This document shows, one piece after another, positions 23,065 through 34,000 of a DNA stretch of 64,000 nt (its first letter is position 1; the number at the start of each line of letters is the position of its first letter). The translations under genes were made by a program, and so were the position numbers. Origin of the DNA: Klebsormidium nitens (taxonomy: Eukaryota; Streptophyta; Klebsormidiophyceae; Klebsormidiales; Klebsormidiaceae); contig DF237153.1 in assembly GCA_000708835.1 (NCBI GenBank), positions 31,227 to 95,226 of the forward strand, written 5' to 3'. The notes under the pieces were generated by a model. It was not told the DNA's origin. It saw only the letters and a program-made list of their open reading frames with translations, and made no database searches.

Positions 23065-26000
23065 CTACGAGGAAACGCTGGACAGAGCGTCCTCCCCCCC
23101 GTTCACCGCCCCGTAGAGCCCCCGGCTAGCCTCCCGGGAGGCGGCCTCCAGGGCCGCGGTACATACCGCCTCTAGTTCGGGCAGGACCTCCTTCGCCAGA
23201 TCCGCCCGATCCCGGCGCAGCATCGTGGCGCATCTGAGGCCCAGCTTGGCGACCTGCAGAATAAGGGATGGCAGTGCTAGGTCGCCAGATTCGAACACTG
23301 ACCAGAGTGCGTTGAGCTAGAGGGGGACAAAAGTCAGTTTCGGAAGCCGTTTTACGAAGCTGGACTGCTTGAGACAAAGCGACGGTAAATTCTTGATTAA
23401 GGAGGGAAAAGGTCCTAGTTGGCGGCTGTGCAGAGTGGGTCGTAACAACCGCTTGGAAACGCTGGCGCAACAGGTCTTGGCCCTAAGCAGCGGAGCAGCG
23501 GGCTCTATGACGCGATGACAATTCTCATGTCTATTTGCAAACCAAGGGACCCCAGACACTCAGCTCCTTGTCACTCGACTCCATTTTCACATGATACACT
23601 TAGGAGTCCCCCGCAATTTTTCCAACCAGCAATCTCGTCGAAACATTCCAGAAAAACCCAAAAGTAGACTCAGCAGAACGGCCCTCTGTAGCGAAAGCCC
23701 CACACCGCTTCAAAAACCAAGGATTCCTGTAAACAGATCACAGTCTTCCCTGCGAGCGCACTCTTCATATATATCCGCTTTTGAGCGACAGCAGCTCACG
23801 AACGGCTCACCTTAGTCGCCACCTCTTCCGGCCAGCTCCCCGCCGTCCGATCGACCAGCGCCATGACGCGCCCTTGGTTGAGAGCGTCTTCGACGGCGCC
23901 CACGATCTGCTGCGGGGGCCGGTTGGTGAGCAGCTGGAGGAGGCATATGCCGAACGCGTAAACGTCGCTCTTCTGGTTGAACGTGCCCTGCTGCAAGTAT
24001 TCTGCAAGATGCGACAGACTTTTGAGTGATTTAGTTTGATGCAGCCAAGATTGCCAGTTTGGGAACGGGTGAGTTACTTTGGGGGGTTTAGGATGGGTAC
24101 AAGGATGCGGAGGAAGTGAATTTGACGAGCTATACTGTTAAATTTCGAGCTGATTGGTTCCAACGCTCATCAAGAGTCCGCAGGGTTAGTGCGCATTTCG
24201 TTGGAGTTGATCCCGGCAGGCGTTTTTCGGAAAGCAACGGCTGCAACGATTGTTCTGTATTAAAAATGCGCGGATTGATTTGCATCTCTTCTCTGGCGGC
24301 GGAGGCATGTTGCAAAAGACTCGGATCAATCTAGGGACAATCTGAAGGAATCGTAACAACCCATTCTACGGAAAGCTTTTAGTTGCGAAGTTTTCTTACC
24401 TGGGTCCATGTAAAGGAGCGTCCCCTGAGGGCGCGTGTCAAACATCAACGTCTGCAAGTTCCCGCTGGAACCTTGCGCCGCACGCGAGAGTACTGTAGTC
24501 GCAAGTTCGGGCGCCACTCTTGCCATGCCGACGTCACCCAGCTTGGCGGTGAGATGCTGGTCGAGCAGAATATTGGACGGCTTGAGGTCTTTGTGGATGA
24601 TCATGGGACGAGAAGTATGCATGGCGCGCAGTGCAATCGCGACCTGCGGAAGAAGTGGTTAGGAAAAGGCTTTCAGGAGTTACTTCAGGAGCTCACTAAG
24701 AAAGTGCTTAGGGCCTTAACAACCAGAATCAGAAAGTGGAAGGTTTAGAGTGCAGGGTTGGACGGCTTCAGGTCCTTGTGGATGATCATGGCGCCGCTCA
24801 ATCATGATCTGCAGACGAAGTGGTTAGGGGCTTAACCTTTAAGGGTTCCTTCTAAAAAACGGGAATCGGGTGGGGATCCAGATTCGGACGGCGGGGCTTT
24901 GTGGATGACCATTGGACGGGGCGTGTGCATGAAGCGCAGCGCAATCGCAACCCGCGGAGACAATGCTCAGGGTCTTAACCGTCAGGGTATATCTTCAGGG
25001 AATTGAAGCGAGTTTGGCGTCTAGAAATGGGTTGAACGGCTTGAGGTCCTTGTGGATGATCATGGGACGGGACGTATGCATGGCGCGCAGCGCGATCGCA
25101 ACCTGCAGAAACAACGTTTGGGGTCTTAACCTTCAGGGGTTACTTTCTGAAGTCGGAGAGTTTAGAGTTTAGGGTATGATGGCTTCAGGTCCTTGTGGGT
25201 GAGCATTGGACGGGACGGGCGCATGATGTGCGGCGCACTCGCAACCTGCAAACGGAATGCGTAGTGCCTCAACCTTCGGGGGTAGGTTATGGCGAATCGA
25301 GATTCAAAGTTCGGGGTTAACCCATTTCAGGCTCATCAAATTGACCCGGGCCGTCGATCCTACACCTTCTATTAGCACCCCCGGAAGGTGTAGGATATTC
25401 TTTGGGCTAGGCGCAGAAAAGAGAAGAACAAAAGGAGCACCAGAGCGTGGGGGAAGTTGAGCGAATCGCAGCCCGTACCTCAAAGGCGATCCTGATCCTG
25501 CTCATGTAATCCAGCGATGCGGAGTGGTCCCTTCTGGCGAGGCGGTCCTCGAGCGACCCGTTGGCGCAGTACTCGTAGACGAGGCAGCCGCGCTCGGGGC
25601 AGCAGCCCATGAGCATCACAATGTGCGGGTGGCGCAGGCCACTCAGGATCTCCACCTCGCGCTGGAACTCGTCGGGACCCTGGAAAAACGGGTTACGTGG
25701 AGGTATGGGATTCAAATCGGTCGACAACATGTTCCTGGCGACGGTTTACACCGACGGTATACCTGAACTGTAATCTCCAAGAAGCAGTCCGTCGATTTCC
25801 CAAGTATTTTCTAACCCCGGCGCAGTACGCGGATGGCATGAAAACTTGGGGCATAGAAGGCGGATGGCGCAAGATACTTGGAGTTTTCACCTCGCGCTGA
25901 ATTAAAATGGGGCTTGCAAAAGCGGATCCAGGAACGTGACTTAGTTGGTATAAATGCAATGAAAGCACTTGAATTGCGGCGGAATGCTGAAGAGAATTCG

Positions 26001-29000
26001 GTCATAAACTGGCACGTCATACTGGTTTGAATAAGAAGTGAGGGTCGCCTTTCTGGTTAGGAATCTGACACCCACCTGCAAACCCTCGGGGTTTAGGACC
26101 TTGATAGCAGCCGACCTGTGCTCCAGCCTGCCTAGGTAGACCTTCCCGAACCCACCCTCTCCAAGCAGCTTTGCCGGGCTGAAGTCATCGGTGGCCGCCT
26201 CTAGTTCTCGGAACGAATACACGCGGCACTGCGACTGAGGCTTTCGCCGCTTGATCAGTTCCTGCATTCGATCGCCGTCAAAATAAATGCGTGGTCTGGT
26301 AGCTTACCAAGGCGTTAGCACAACTTGAAACGTGATAGGACATGCACGGTTACTCCAGGCCCTCTACGGTGCTGAACGCCCGAACTTGCCCTACTATCAG
26401 TCCGGTCCGTCAAAAGAAGACTCAGACGCGCGGAGTGTGCATTTCCCGAGCTCTGACAATCGACGCCTTGAAGGATGGAGATGCTCAAAGAAGCACTAAG
26501 GGGTCGTCTAGGTCGTGTGGCCAAGTCCGTGTTTGAGCCCCGCTTGAAAAAGGTCGGTTTCCCAACGAAGAGAGAACGGCCGATGTCAGTCTCTGATCAA
26601 GTGAGCCTACGGAAGATCCCAACTTTTCTGTTCCTTATTCAATCAATGCCATTCTCAGTCATACGATATAAAGAGCAACCTGGTATTGGGTTCCGTTGAC
26701 AACAGAGACTTAAAGTGCTGCGGATCGTACAGTCATGTATGTTGCGAAGCTACGCTCACCTTTTCTTGGCGTTCCTTCTCGGCCGCCTCCTTCGCCAGGC
26801 TGGCCTCCACCTCGCGCAGCTGCCGCTCATAGTTCGCCTGCTGGGCTTGGAGCCTGAAAGACACAAGTGCAGCGTACGGTCATTATGTCCCAAGAGACGG
26901 TGATGATTCAACGTCTGAAAGGCAGCTGATAAAAATGGAATGTGCCATTTCGGTACTACCGAGGAAGCTGCTGCTAAAGGCACCCTCGGAGGCCCCGACC
27001 AAGACATAGAAGTAGTGACTTTGCTTCGAAAAGTGGACCGAGCACAGAAGCACAACCCACCACGTTCTTTTACAGCTTGACGATTCCTCCTTCTTCTTGA
27101 TTCCCTGTGGCAGCAGCGCTCAGACATTGCTTTCGAGATCGGCGCAAAGCAGTCCTCACCTGGCTGTTGCCGCTTCCGATAGCTGCAGCTTCCTCAGCAC
27201 ATCCGCCAGCTCGTCACTGCCCCGCACGTCCTCTTCCCGACCCATGGTTTCCCCCTCGACATACTCGCTATGCTCGGGTACAGATCCGGGCACCCGCTGA
27301 CCCTGGCGGTTAACCCAAGCCTCCGTCGCGGTTACCGAGTCAGGAGTGCCGGTTCGGGACTGCAGCATTACCGGTTGAGAGGGGGATCCCTGAGGAAACG
27401 GCCCGGGCTTGCTGCTAACAGATAAGGCGCTCGAGCTGACCACTGAGCGGGGGGACTCGTTTGCGGGGGTGGACGGGCGCGAGTCGTGGGACACTGTCGA
27501 GGGAGGTATGATCGGAGGCAGGAAAGCCGCGCTGCAAAAGAAGGATCCGTGAACTGTCAGACCACTAGATAGTCTGGGCCGTTGTGATTGCCTTGAATTG
27601 AGTGCGCCTGCTGCTGGAGGCGCAACCAAACAAGAGTAGAATCTTGGCTCGAATCTTGCCCCTGAGCCGTCGAAACCCTGTGACCCCCATACTGCCAAAA
27701 CCCCCAAGCCCCCAAAAGTGTGCACTCCTTAAACCGTTGAAAATTAAGACCAGTGGTCTTTGCACATGCACATTGTGAAGGAGGCTTCCAAGCCGAAGCA
27801 TGCAAGTGCTGGCTTGACAAATCAACTCAACTTTGAAGTCATTGGATCAAGTTGGGCTGGCCTCTTCTTCAATCTTACCTTTGGCCCGGCATGTCTTTTC
27901 CGAGTCCACGTTTTGCTCCTGACCCCGCCACGCCCCTCTTCCCGTCATAGAACTGAGAGGTCAACAATTCGCCCCTGCTGTTGACCAGAAACACGCTGCA
28001 ACGGGCTTTCTTAGCCACTCGCGCCGTCAGGCCCTTCTTCCGGAAACTGCAAAAAAATGCAGCACCTTGTGTTGAAAGAACGAGATTGGGCCTACTGACA
28101 GATGTCTGATCTCATGAGGCCCTAACAAAGATTTCAGCGAGCCAGTAAAGCTTTGATTTGTTGTGGTTTGTGAAACGATTAGGCCCTGACAAAGCCAGTG
28201 GAACTTCATTTGTTAGTTGTTTATTGAAAGAACCAGACGCAGAGCATGGACAATTGATGGAAGTAAATCGTGCAATATGCTGCCACATATGTGAAGACCC
28301 TGGAGAAGCACAACGACATGGGATACAGCAAGATTGAGCTCAGAGTTGGGGAGCAGATCCGCAGACCAGCTTTTAGAGACGATCACAAAACGTTGGATCC
28401 GAGTCAAAGTGAATCGGTGAGGGGCCTTAGGTAGCATTTCTTGCCGCTATGTTTGGAAGACCTCGGGCAAGACGGTAAAGTCAAAGGGCAGGTTCGCTTA
28501 CGAGAACCCAGTCCTTCCGCCGGTCCCCATGACGAGGTGCGTGGCCCCGACCTCTTCGACAATCTCGAGCATGACTGGTTCGCGGTCGGTGCCGCAACGG
28601 ATCGTGATGGAGGCTTTTACCTGCATTCTTAGGAAGTCTGCTCAGAACTTTGGTCATTTTGCCAAATGCTGTGCAGGACAGCTGGATAACAAGTATAACT
28701 AGTAAGAAAGCTGTTACCTGACTCTGAAGATGTTAAGAGACCTTCGCACCACGGATCAAGTGGGGTTCAGTTGCCCTTAGATGCACCCCAGAGCTGCGCT
28801 ATCATTAGAGCACCAAAATTAGGCAAAAGAACATTCAAATTGTCAGGCCAACCAGTCCACCAAAAGAATGACAGGGGCCGGAGTGAAATCTCTTACGCTC
28901 TGTTGCTTGCAGACCGCTTGGTACTCCTCAAGAAAGATTGCCGCCTTCCTCCCCTCCTCCTGAATGTAGTCAGCCTGGCATTGATCCTCTGCCCACGCCA

Positions 29001-29518
29001 GCGGCATTGGTCCCTCTGCAGAACAGGAAAGCATCTATTGAGCGCCCTGTTATTCTAGAGAATCGGTCGTCATCTACAGAAAAGTTTTGAGCATTCTTCA
29101 CATATTCTGATCAACAGAGCTTCAGGTTGAGATACAAGCTGTGGAGATCCTTGAGCGGACAACTGCATCAAGTATTACACACTGACAGCTAGAAATAAAT
29201 TCGATGCACTCAATTCAAATCGGAGGGGTGTCACAAGAGTCTGAGAAGGAGACATAGCACTTCTCTAGCTGACCAAATGACTTCATGCCCGCAATGCATC
29301 GCTAACCGGCACAGAGGCCTTCAGAGTAGCACATGAGGATGTAGCTTACTAGGAGTTGGGATCAGGTCTGGAATCTTCACAATGTGCGCCAGAATGACTT
29401 GATCCACACCGGCTTTCACAAAGAAGTTGATCGCCCATTGCAAGGCCTCTCGGCACTCGGCACTTGTGCTGCTCTTCAGCGCAACAATCACCGTCTTGCC
29501 TGCCTCCATGTCGACCAT
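23065..29518 (-). CDS. USP-kinase paralogue that has lost its U-box
   Basis: Tandem paralogue of the kinase at 7826-15463, same orientation and same exon phases. Exons: 29518-29350, 29015-28897, 28620-28502, 28046-27879, 27531-27160, 26853-26760, 26261-26076, 25679-25479, 24643-24400, 24001-23811, 23253-23065. They total 2052 nt (683 aa). Exons 1, 2, 7, 8 and 10 have exactly the lengths of their counterparts. The USP domain ([15 protein letters not shown]) and kinase (about 365-625: [26 protein letters not shown]) look intact. The linker is shorter and the coiled coil is cut from about 88 to 32 residues. In the last exon the codon aligned with the first U-box cysteine (TGC in the paralogue) is TAG, so translation ends at GGEDALSSVSS before the U-box. 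I could not find a convincing downstream U-box exon. It is probably an active kinase without E3 activity, though decay is possible. Confidence 0.92.
24063..24115. mobile_element. Fragment of the GGGTTTAGGG MITE family
   Basis: Contains GGGGGGTTTAGGATGGGTAC and flanking GAACGGGTGAGTTACTTT, a diverged match to the core of the elements at 18617 and 62391. No termini were identified. It lies in an intron of the second kinase. Confidence 0.45.
24760..25260 (-). repeat. Array of four decayed copies of the kinase catalytic-loop exon start
   Basis: The intron before the exon at 24643-24400 contains four tandem, degenerate copies of that exon's first 60-70 bp plus adjoining intron. Copy starts are near 24808, 24952, 25102 and 25245, with spacings of about 143-165 bp. 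The copy at 25102 is best preserved: it keeps an AG acceptor and an in-frame reading of VAIALRAMHTSRPMIIHKDL, then KPFN, in place of the real KPSN, before running into intron-like sequence. Others have lost the acceptor AG or carry deletions. None has a donor site in the right place, so they are pseudo-exons. Confidence 0.8.
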
Positions 29519-30202
29519 GGCAGCTTCTGCGCGCACAGGGCCTGGTTTTATTCTTGGTGGTAACCCAATGTGACTGCTTCTACTCCAACTTGTGCATTTT
29601 AAGTTTTCTTGTAAAGGATGTCTCACATACGCTATGGAGAGGGCGGCAAATGCACCTCGATTGAGCTGCAGATCACGGCTGCGCTGAGCCTAGAAAGCTG
29701 ACGACATCTTTTCCAAAGCTCAGATGCACCTCTCCTCCCTAGGCAAGCTACAAAACTAAAAGCTGAGCTTCCTAGTCAATGGATCTACTCCAATACTTCG
29801 CCTTGCTGCTCGTTTCCGTTGGACCTCTTCCTCTGACCTTCTGTCAGATTTCCTTTTAAGTTCTAGCTTGATCTTTACTGCAGTACTTCTGCAGGATCTC
29901 TTTCAGAACGCCCTTCTTCGGATCTTTCTGCGCCTAGACTCTACAGCCTGCAATCTGCACTACAGGCCAGAGCATCATTGTTTCGTCAGCTACACTGAGC
30001 AGATTCTGCTGCTCAAGATTTCATCCGGCATTCCGCAATCTTCGCTGGACTAGAATGGGACGTAGAACATGCAACTGTCGATCCCGAAACAGCTGGTGAC
30101 ATCAGCCCTGATCGGACGATGTAGAAGGCAATGTATACTTAGATCGGACGGTGAATTACTACCTGTCAGACACCAAGTCATATGATACACTTAAATGAAA
30201 GT
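29519..30202. other. Intergenic, upstream of second kinase
   Basis: No gene seen. It presumably includes the promoter and 5' UTR of the second kinase gene. Confidence 0.4.
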
Positions 30203-30652
30203 TCAGAAGACGGTCAGGCGTTTTCGGAGACGGCCGCCAGTAACAGAGTTCGCGGCGTTTGTGATGCACGGATTCCTCGTCTTATTTCGCCGAAATCTGG
30301 CCAATAGCTTGCCGTCAAGATCCCGGTTGCATTTTCCCGGCAATATGATCTGGGTACCAAACCCTGTGTAAAACCTCACGAGCCGGCGAGCGGCCGCGCC
30401 ACAGCCGCTCGCGATCGGTAGATTTGAATCCTTATGATCGATACCATGGCATGCGACCCTATCAAAGCGGAGATCCTCAGCTGCTGCAGGAGAGCCGCTA
30501 AAGGAGGTTGGATTTCGCTCCCACGCCACAAACTTTTGAAATTGGTCCGCGAAAGACACCAGTCTGTCAAACTGAAATTCGACAATCTCAATATCTGATC
30601 CGTCTGAGCCACGTCGAGGTGTAACCAGCGGCCGCGCACAACGGTCTGCCAA
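30203..30652 (-). CDS. Hypothetical open frame downstream of SECY2
   Basis: I do not recognise this. A 149-codon frame with some protein-like stretches (IEIVEFQFDRLVSFADQFQK, FYTGFGTQIILPGKC, RFRRNKTRNPC) ends at 30203. It has no upstream ATG in frame near its start. A plausible acceptor AG lies near 30650, although that acceptor would also suit an overlapping second frame. It could be a terminal exon of a gene not otherwise recognised, or chance. Confidence 0.25.
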   Translation of the reverse strand: MADRCARPLVTPRRGSDGSDIEIVEFQFDRLVSFADQFQKFVAWERNPTSFSGSPAAAEDLRFDRVACHGIDHKDSNLPIASGCGAAARRLVRFYTGFGTQIILPGKCNRDLDGKLLARFRRNKTRNPCITNAANSVTGGRLRKRLTVF

Positions 30653-30835
30653 GCAAGGTAATTAACTGGTTGGACGATCATGCACTAAGTATAGAAACCA
30701 CAATGTGAACAATCCGGTGTCAGTGTGAAAGAGTATCAACAACAATCTCGATGTTCCGAATGCATGTGAAGTATGCGCCCCAGCTACCATATGCCAGACG
30801 GCTTTGTGAAGGCAGGTGTTTTTGATCAATTTTGA

Positions 30836-31000
30836 TTTCGATCTTGTATCATTGTGGTACGTTGCAGGCCGCCGGCCAGGCCCGCTTGACGAGCTTTGTG
30901 GAATCCTTCTGTTGCATACTGGTTGGCAAGCTTGGCAGATGCGCTTCCGCTCATGTATAGCAACACGTGGTTGAGCAGATTGGACGAGTCTTTCAGAACG
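30836..31000 (-). other. Possible orphan exon with protein-like reading
   Basis: Downstream of the SECY2 stop, a minus-strand frame reads NLLNHVLLYMSGSASAKLAN and then QYATEGFHKARQAGLAGGLQ before a stop near 30836. The composition is convincingly protein-like. The only upstream acceptor (ATGAG near 31000) is weak, and no partner exon was found. It could be an alternative 3' exon or a gene remnant. Confidence 0.25.
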
Positions 31001-31061
31001 GCTCATAATCTTGGCAAACTTATGCAAGGTTTACCTAAGTTGTCCATATCCAATTCTTGGC

Positions 31062-34000
31062 TCAAGCTGGCGCCCCTTGCAACTTGAACTTCTCTAGGAC
31101 TCTTTGTAGCCGCGGTAGCTGCTGATACGCCGCCACGGATCGCCTTGCTTGCACTATTGACCCCACCTGCATGGCAAGGATGTGCGTCGTATGAACCCCT
31201 GTGGAACCCTGTTAACAAACCTTGCAAAACACAGGCATACCGAGTTCTAATGACTGCAGCGCCATGTTTGTGGTGTACCGCTTGTTTTTGTCCTTCTCAA
31301 CAATTCTTTTTTAGCTTGAGCGGAATGCGCATGACTCGAACAGGAAGAGCGCTTACCAGAATGAGCATGGACGTGAAACCGATATTCTCGCCGCCCAGCA
31401 TCGTCTGCCGAAAGTACGCGTCGATTTGAGTGGACACGATGGCCAGGATCCCAACCAGCATCCCCCCTGCAGAAGCCCAAACGTGACGTCAGAGATGCAC
31501 ACACATGGCGTCAGCGAAGCACAACAGCAGGCACAAGGAGGCGGCAAAGGTACAGAACAACAGTCCCACCGAGCATTCCCTCTGTAGGAGGCCAACCATG
31601 ACGTCAGCAACGCACAGTAGCGTAAGAAAAGGAGGCGGCGGACCCATGACCACGAAAAAAGGATGAGCTTTTCGAAAAACCCTAGCAACGCCCGATAGGG
31701 AAACTCAGCAAAGCGGGACGCTCGCGAAGGGGCTTGGCCAACGCGTCAGCGGCAGTCATTGGCTGAAGCCATCAGGAAAGAGAGTTCAAGGAAGTAAGGC
31801 CAGCAAAAAAAGGGCAGCGAAGTGCCTCAGCAAAAGGCGTCAAAGGCGACGACGTTTGATACCTCGTCTGCCTGTGTCGTCTGCGCAACACTCACTTTTT
31901 GATAGATAAGATTCGCTTGACAGAACAAACAAATATCCATTTGGATGGCTGGGGGATCTCAACGCAAAGGACCCGTCAAGCGCTGGGATACGCCGCTGGA
32001 ATGAGCGGTCAAAGTGAAGCGGCTGCTCACAACAAAGGCACAAGGGGCTCCGTATACAGCACGAGTACGTCGCTATCGACCTGCCTGGTTTCAACCAAGC
32101 GGTTGAACCAAATTCAACCAGCATCTCAACTCAAGATAGAAGGCCTCATAGAGGGCCTCGTAAGCGCTAAAGGAAAGGCTTTATAAGCGCTTGAGATAAG
32201 CGGTTGCTTACCCCAGAAGCGCGCGCTGGTCTGTACGTAGCGTAAGTATTGCACCGTTTGTCGCCCGGGCCGGATCTGGGGAACACGTGCCCCGATCTGA
32301 TTGAGCCACTTGGACAGCTCCGTCGGGTTGTCGGACTGTATGGAGAAGAAGGACGATTCTGATGGGGCAGTATCGTGTCTCTCGTTTGAAGCAACTGGTG
32401 AACTCCGAAGGATAATCTACTTGTCGACCTTGTTCGACCAACAGATCGCCACAGGAGGGAGGAGGCTAGAAAAGCGAGAGGGGGATATGAAGTGTCCTGA
32501 TGCTGCCGCTATTTGCAGATTCGTTGAGGATCGTTGACTTTCAGACATTTGTGAAAGCAACGCGTTGATACCTAGGGCGAAATAGAAACAAAGCCCCTTC
32601 GCCTTGAATACAGTGCCCAAAGGTCCTACTCTCGTAGTTCTACATGAAGCCGGGATCTGAACGGGCTGCTGAGGACGTCATTCCGCTGCTACCAGACAGA
32701 AAGCCAAAGAGAACAGCGAGGCCCGGTTCGGCATACTTACGATGTCTACCAGGTTGCACAAGAAGATGACGGCGAACGTGAGCGTTTGGAAGAAGACCGG
32801 GTGCTGAATCGGGTCCATCAGGGACGCCAGGGCACTGATAAACCGGTTACTTGTCACTCTGCAAGAAGTGGAAATGAAGGAGCGGTCAGTTGTGGTTCAT
32901 AACTTATCTTGGGTAATCCCAGTCGCATACAAGCGATAGTCGATGTGTGTGTCAGAGGGTGTCATAGTGGTCAGAAGATATAAGCGATGATAAATGTCGC
33001 CAGCAGCCTTAAAGCCTGCCGTGTAGCTTTTGAGTCTTGAGGAAGGCGAACGAAGTCATCAACAACCGACAAACCAGAGAGTATCGAGGCGCTAATGGGG
33101 ACCATGTAGCAAGAAGCCCGGCCCTTCCGTATCGGGGACTCCACGCCTTCAATTTCCATTCAGACAATCTATCCATACTTCAGCTTTGGTTCAACAAGCC
33201 GTGGTTGGATTAAATTCTCTCTTCCTACTGAACTTCCTACTTGGGTGGGAAAGCTTCGGACGCTTTGGACACTCCCTAGGTTCTCATGGATTCTAAAGAG
33301 ACCGAAACAGACTCAAGGTTTCAGCAACTGATGGAAACGACAAAGCATGACTGAAGCAGTCGAGTCAAGCTCTTCGCCACAGAGAACAGCTTCCCGCACC
33401 TGCAAACGCTCCTATAATGACAGCTGTGATGAGTCGCGTTTAGTGCAACACGATTCATCTTTAGTCAATCGTGATCAAAGTGTTTTGTGATGTATCAGAG
33501 GTAGAACGTAAACATGAGGTAGAACGTAAACATTTCTTACTATCAGTGATCAGAGTAAGGTGTAATACTTCAGAGGTGGAACATAAACAATCCATATAAG
33601 GGCAATGAATAACAAAAGGCTCACCCGGCGACGAACTTGGGCACCCCCAGAAAGATGCTGGCGACCATGATGGGCTGCATGCCCCCCGGGTTGATCAGAA
33701 TCGGCACGTACTGGTCCTGCATCACGTCGTGCAGGGTGCTCCTGCGAACACCAAGAGGTTCAAGAGGTTTAGCGTTACGTGTAGCTTCTGCAAAGCCTTT
33801 GCTTTTCGAATTACCAAGGGGCCGCTAAAGCAAGACTCACGTCGTGCAGGGTGCTCCAACGAACATCAGGAGGTTAACGGAATTTAGCGTTACGTGTAGC
33901 ATCTGCAAAATCTTTCGTGTTCGAAGGGGCCGCTAGAGCAAGACTCGCGTCGTGCAGGGTGCTCCTGCGAACATCAAGAGGTTCAGTTGCTTTAGCTTTA

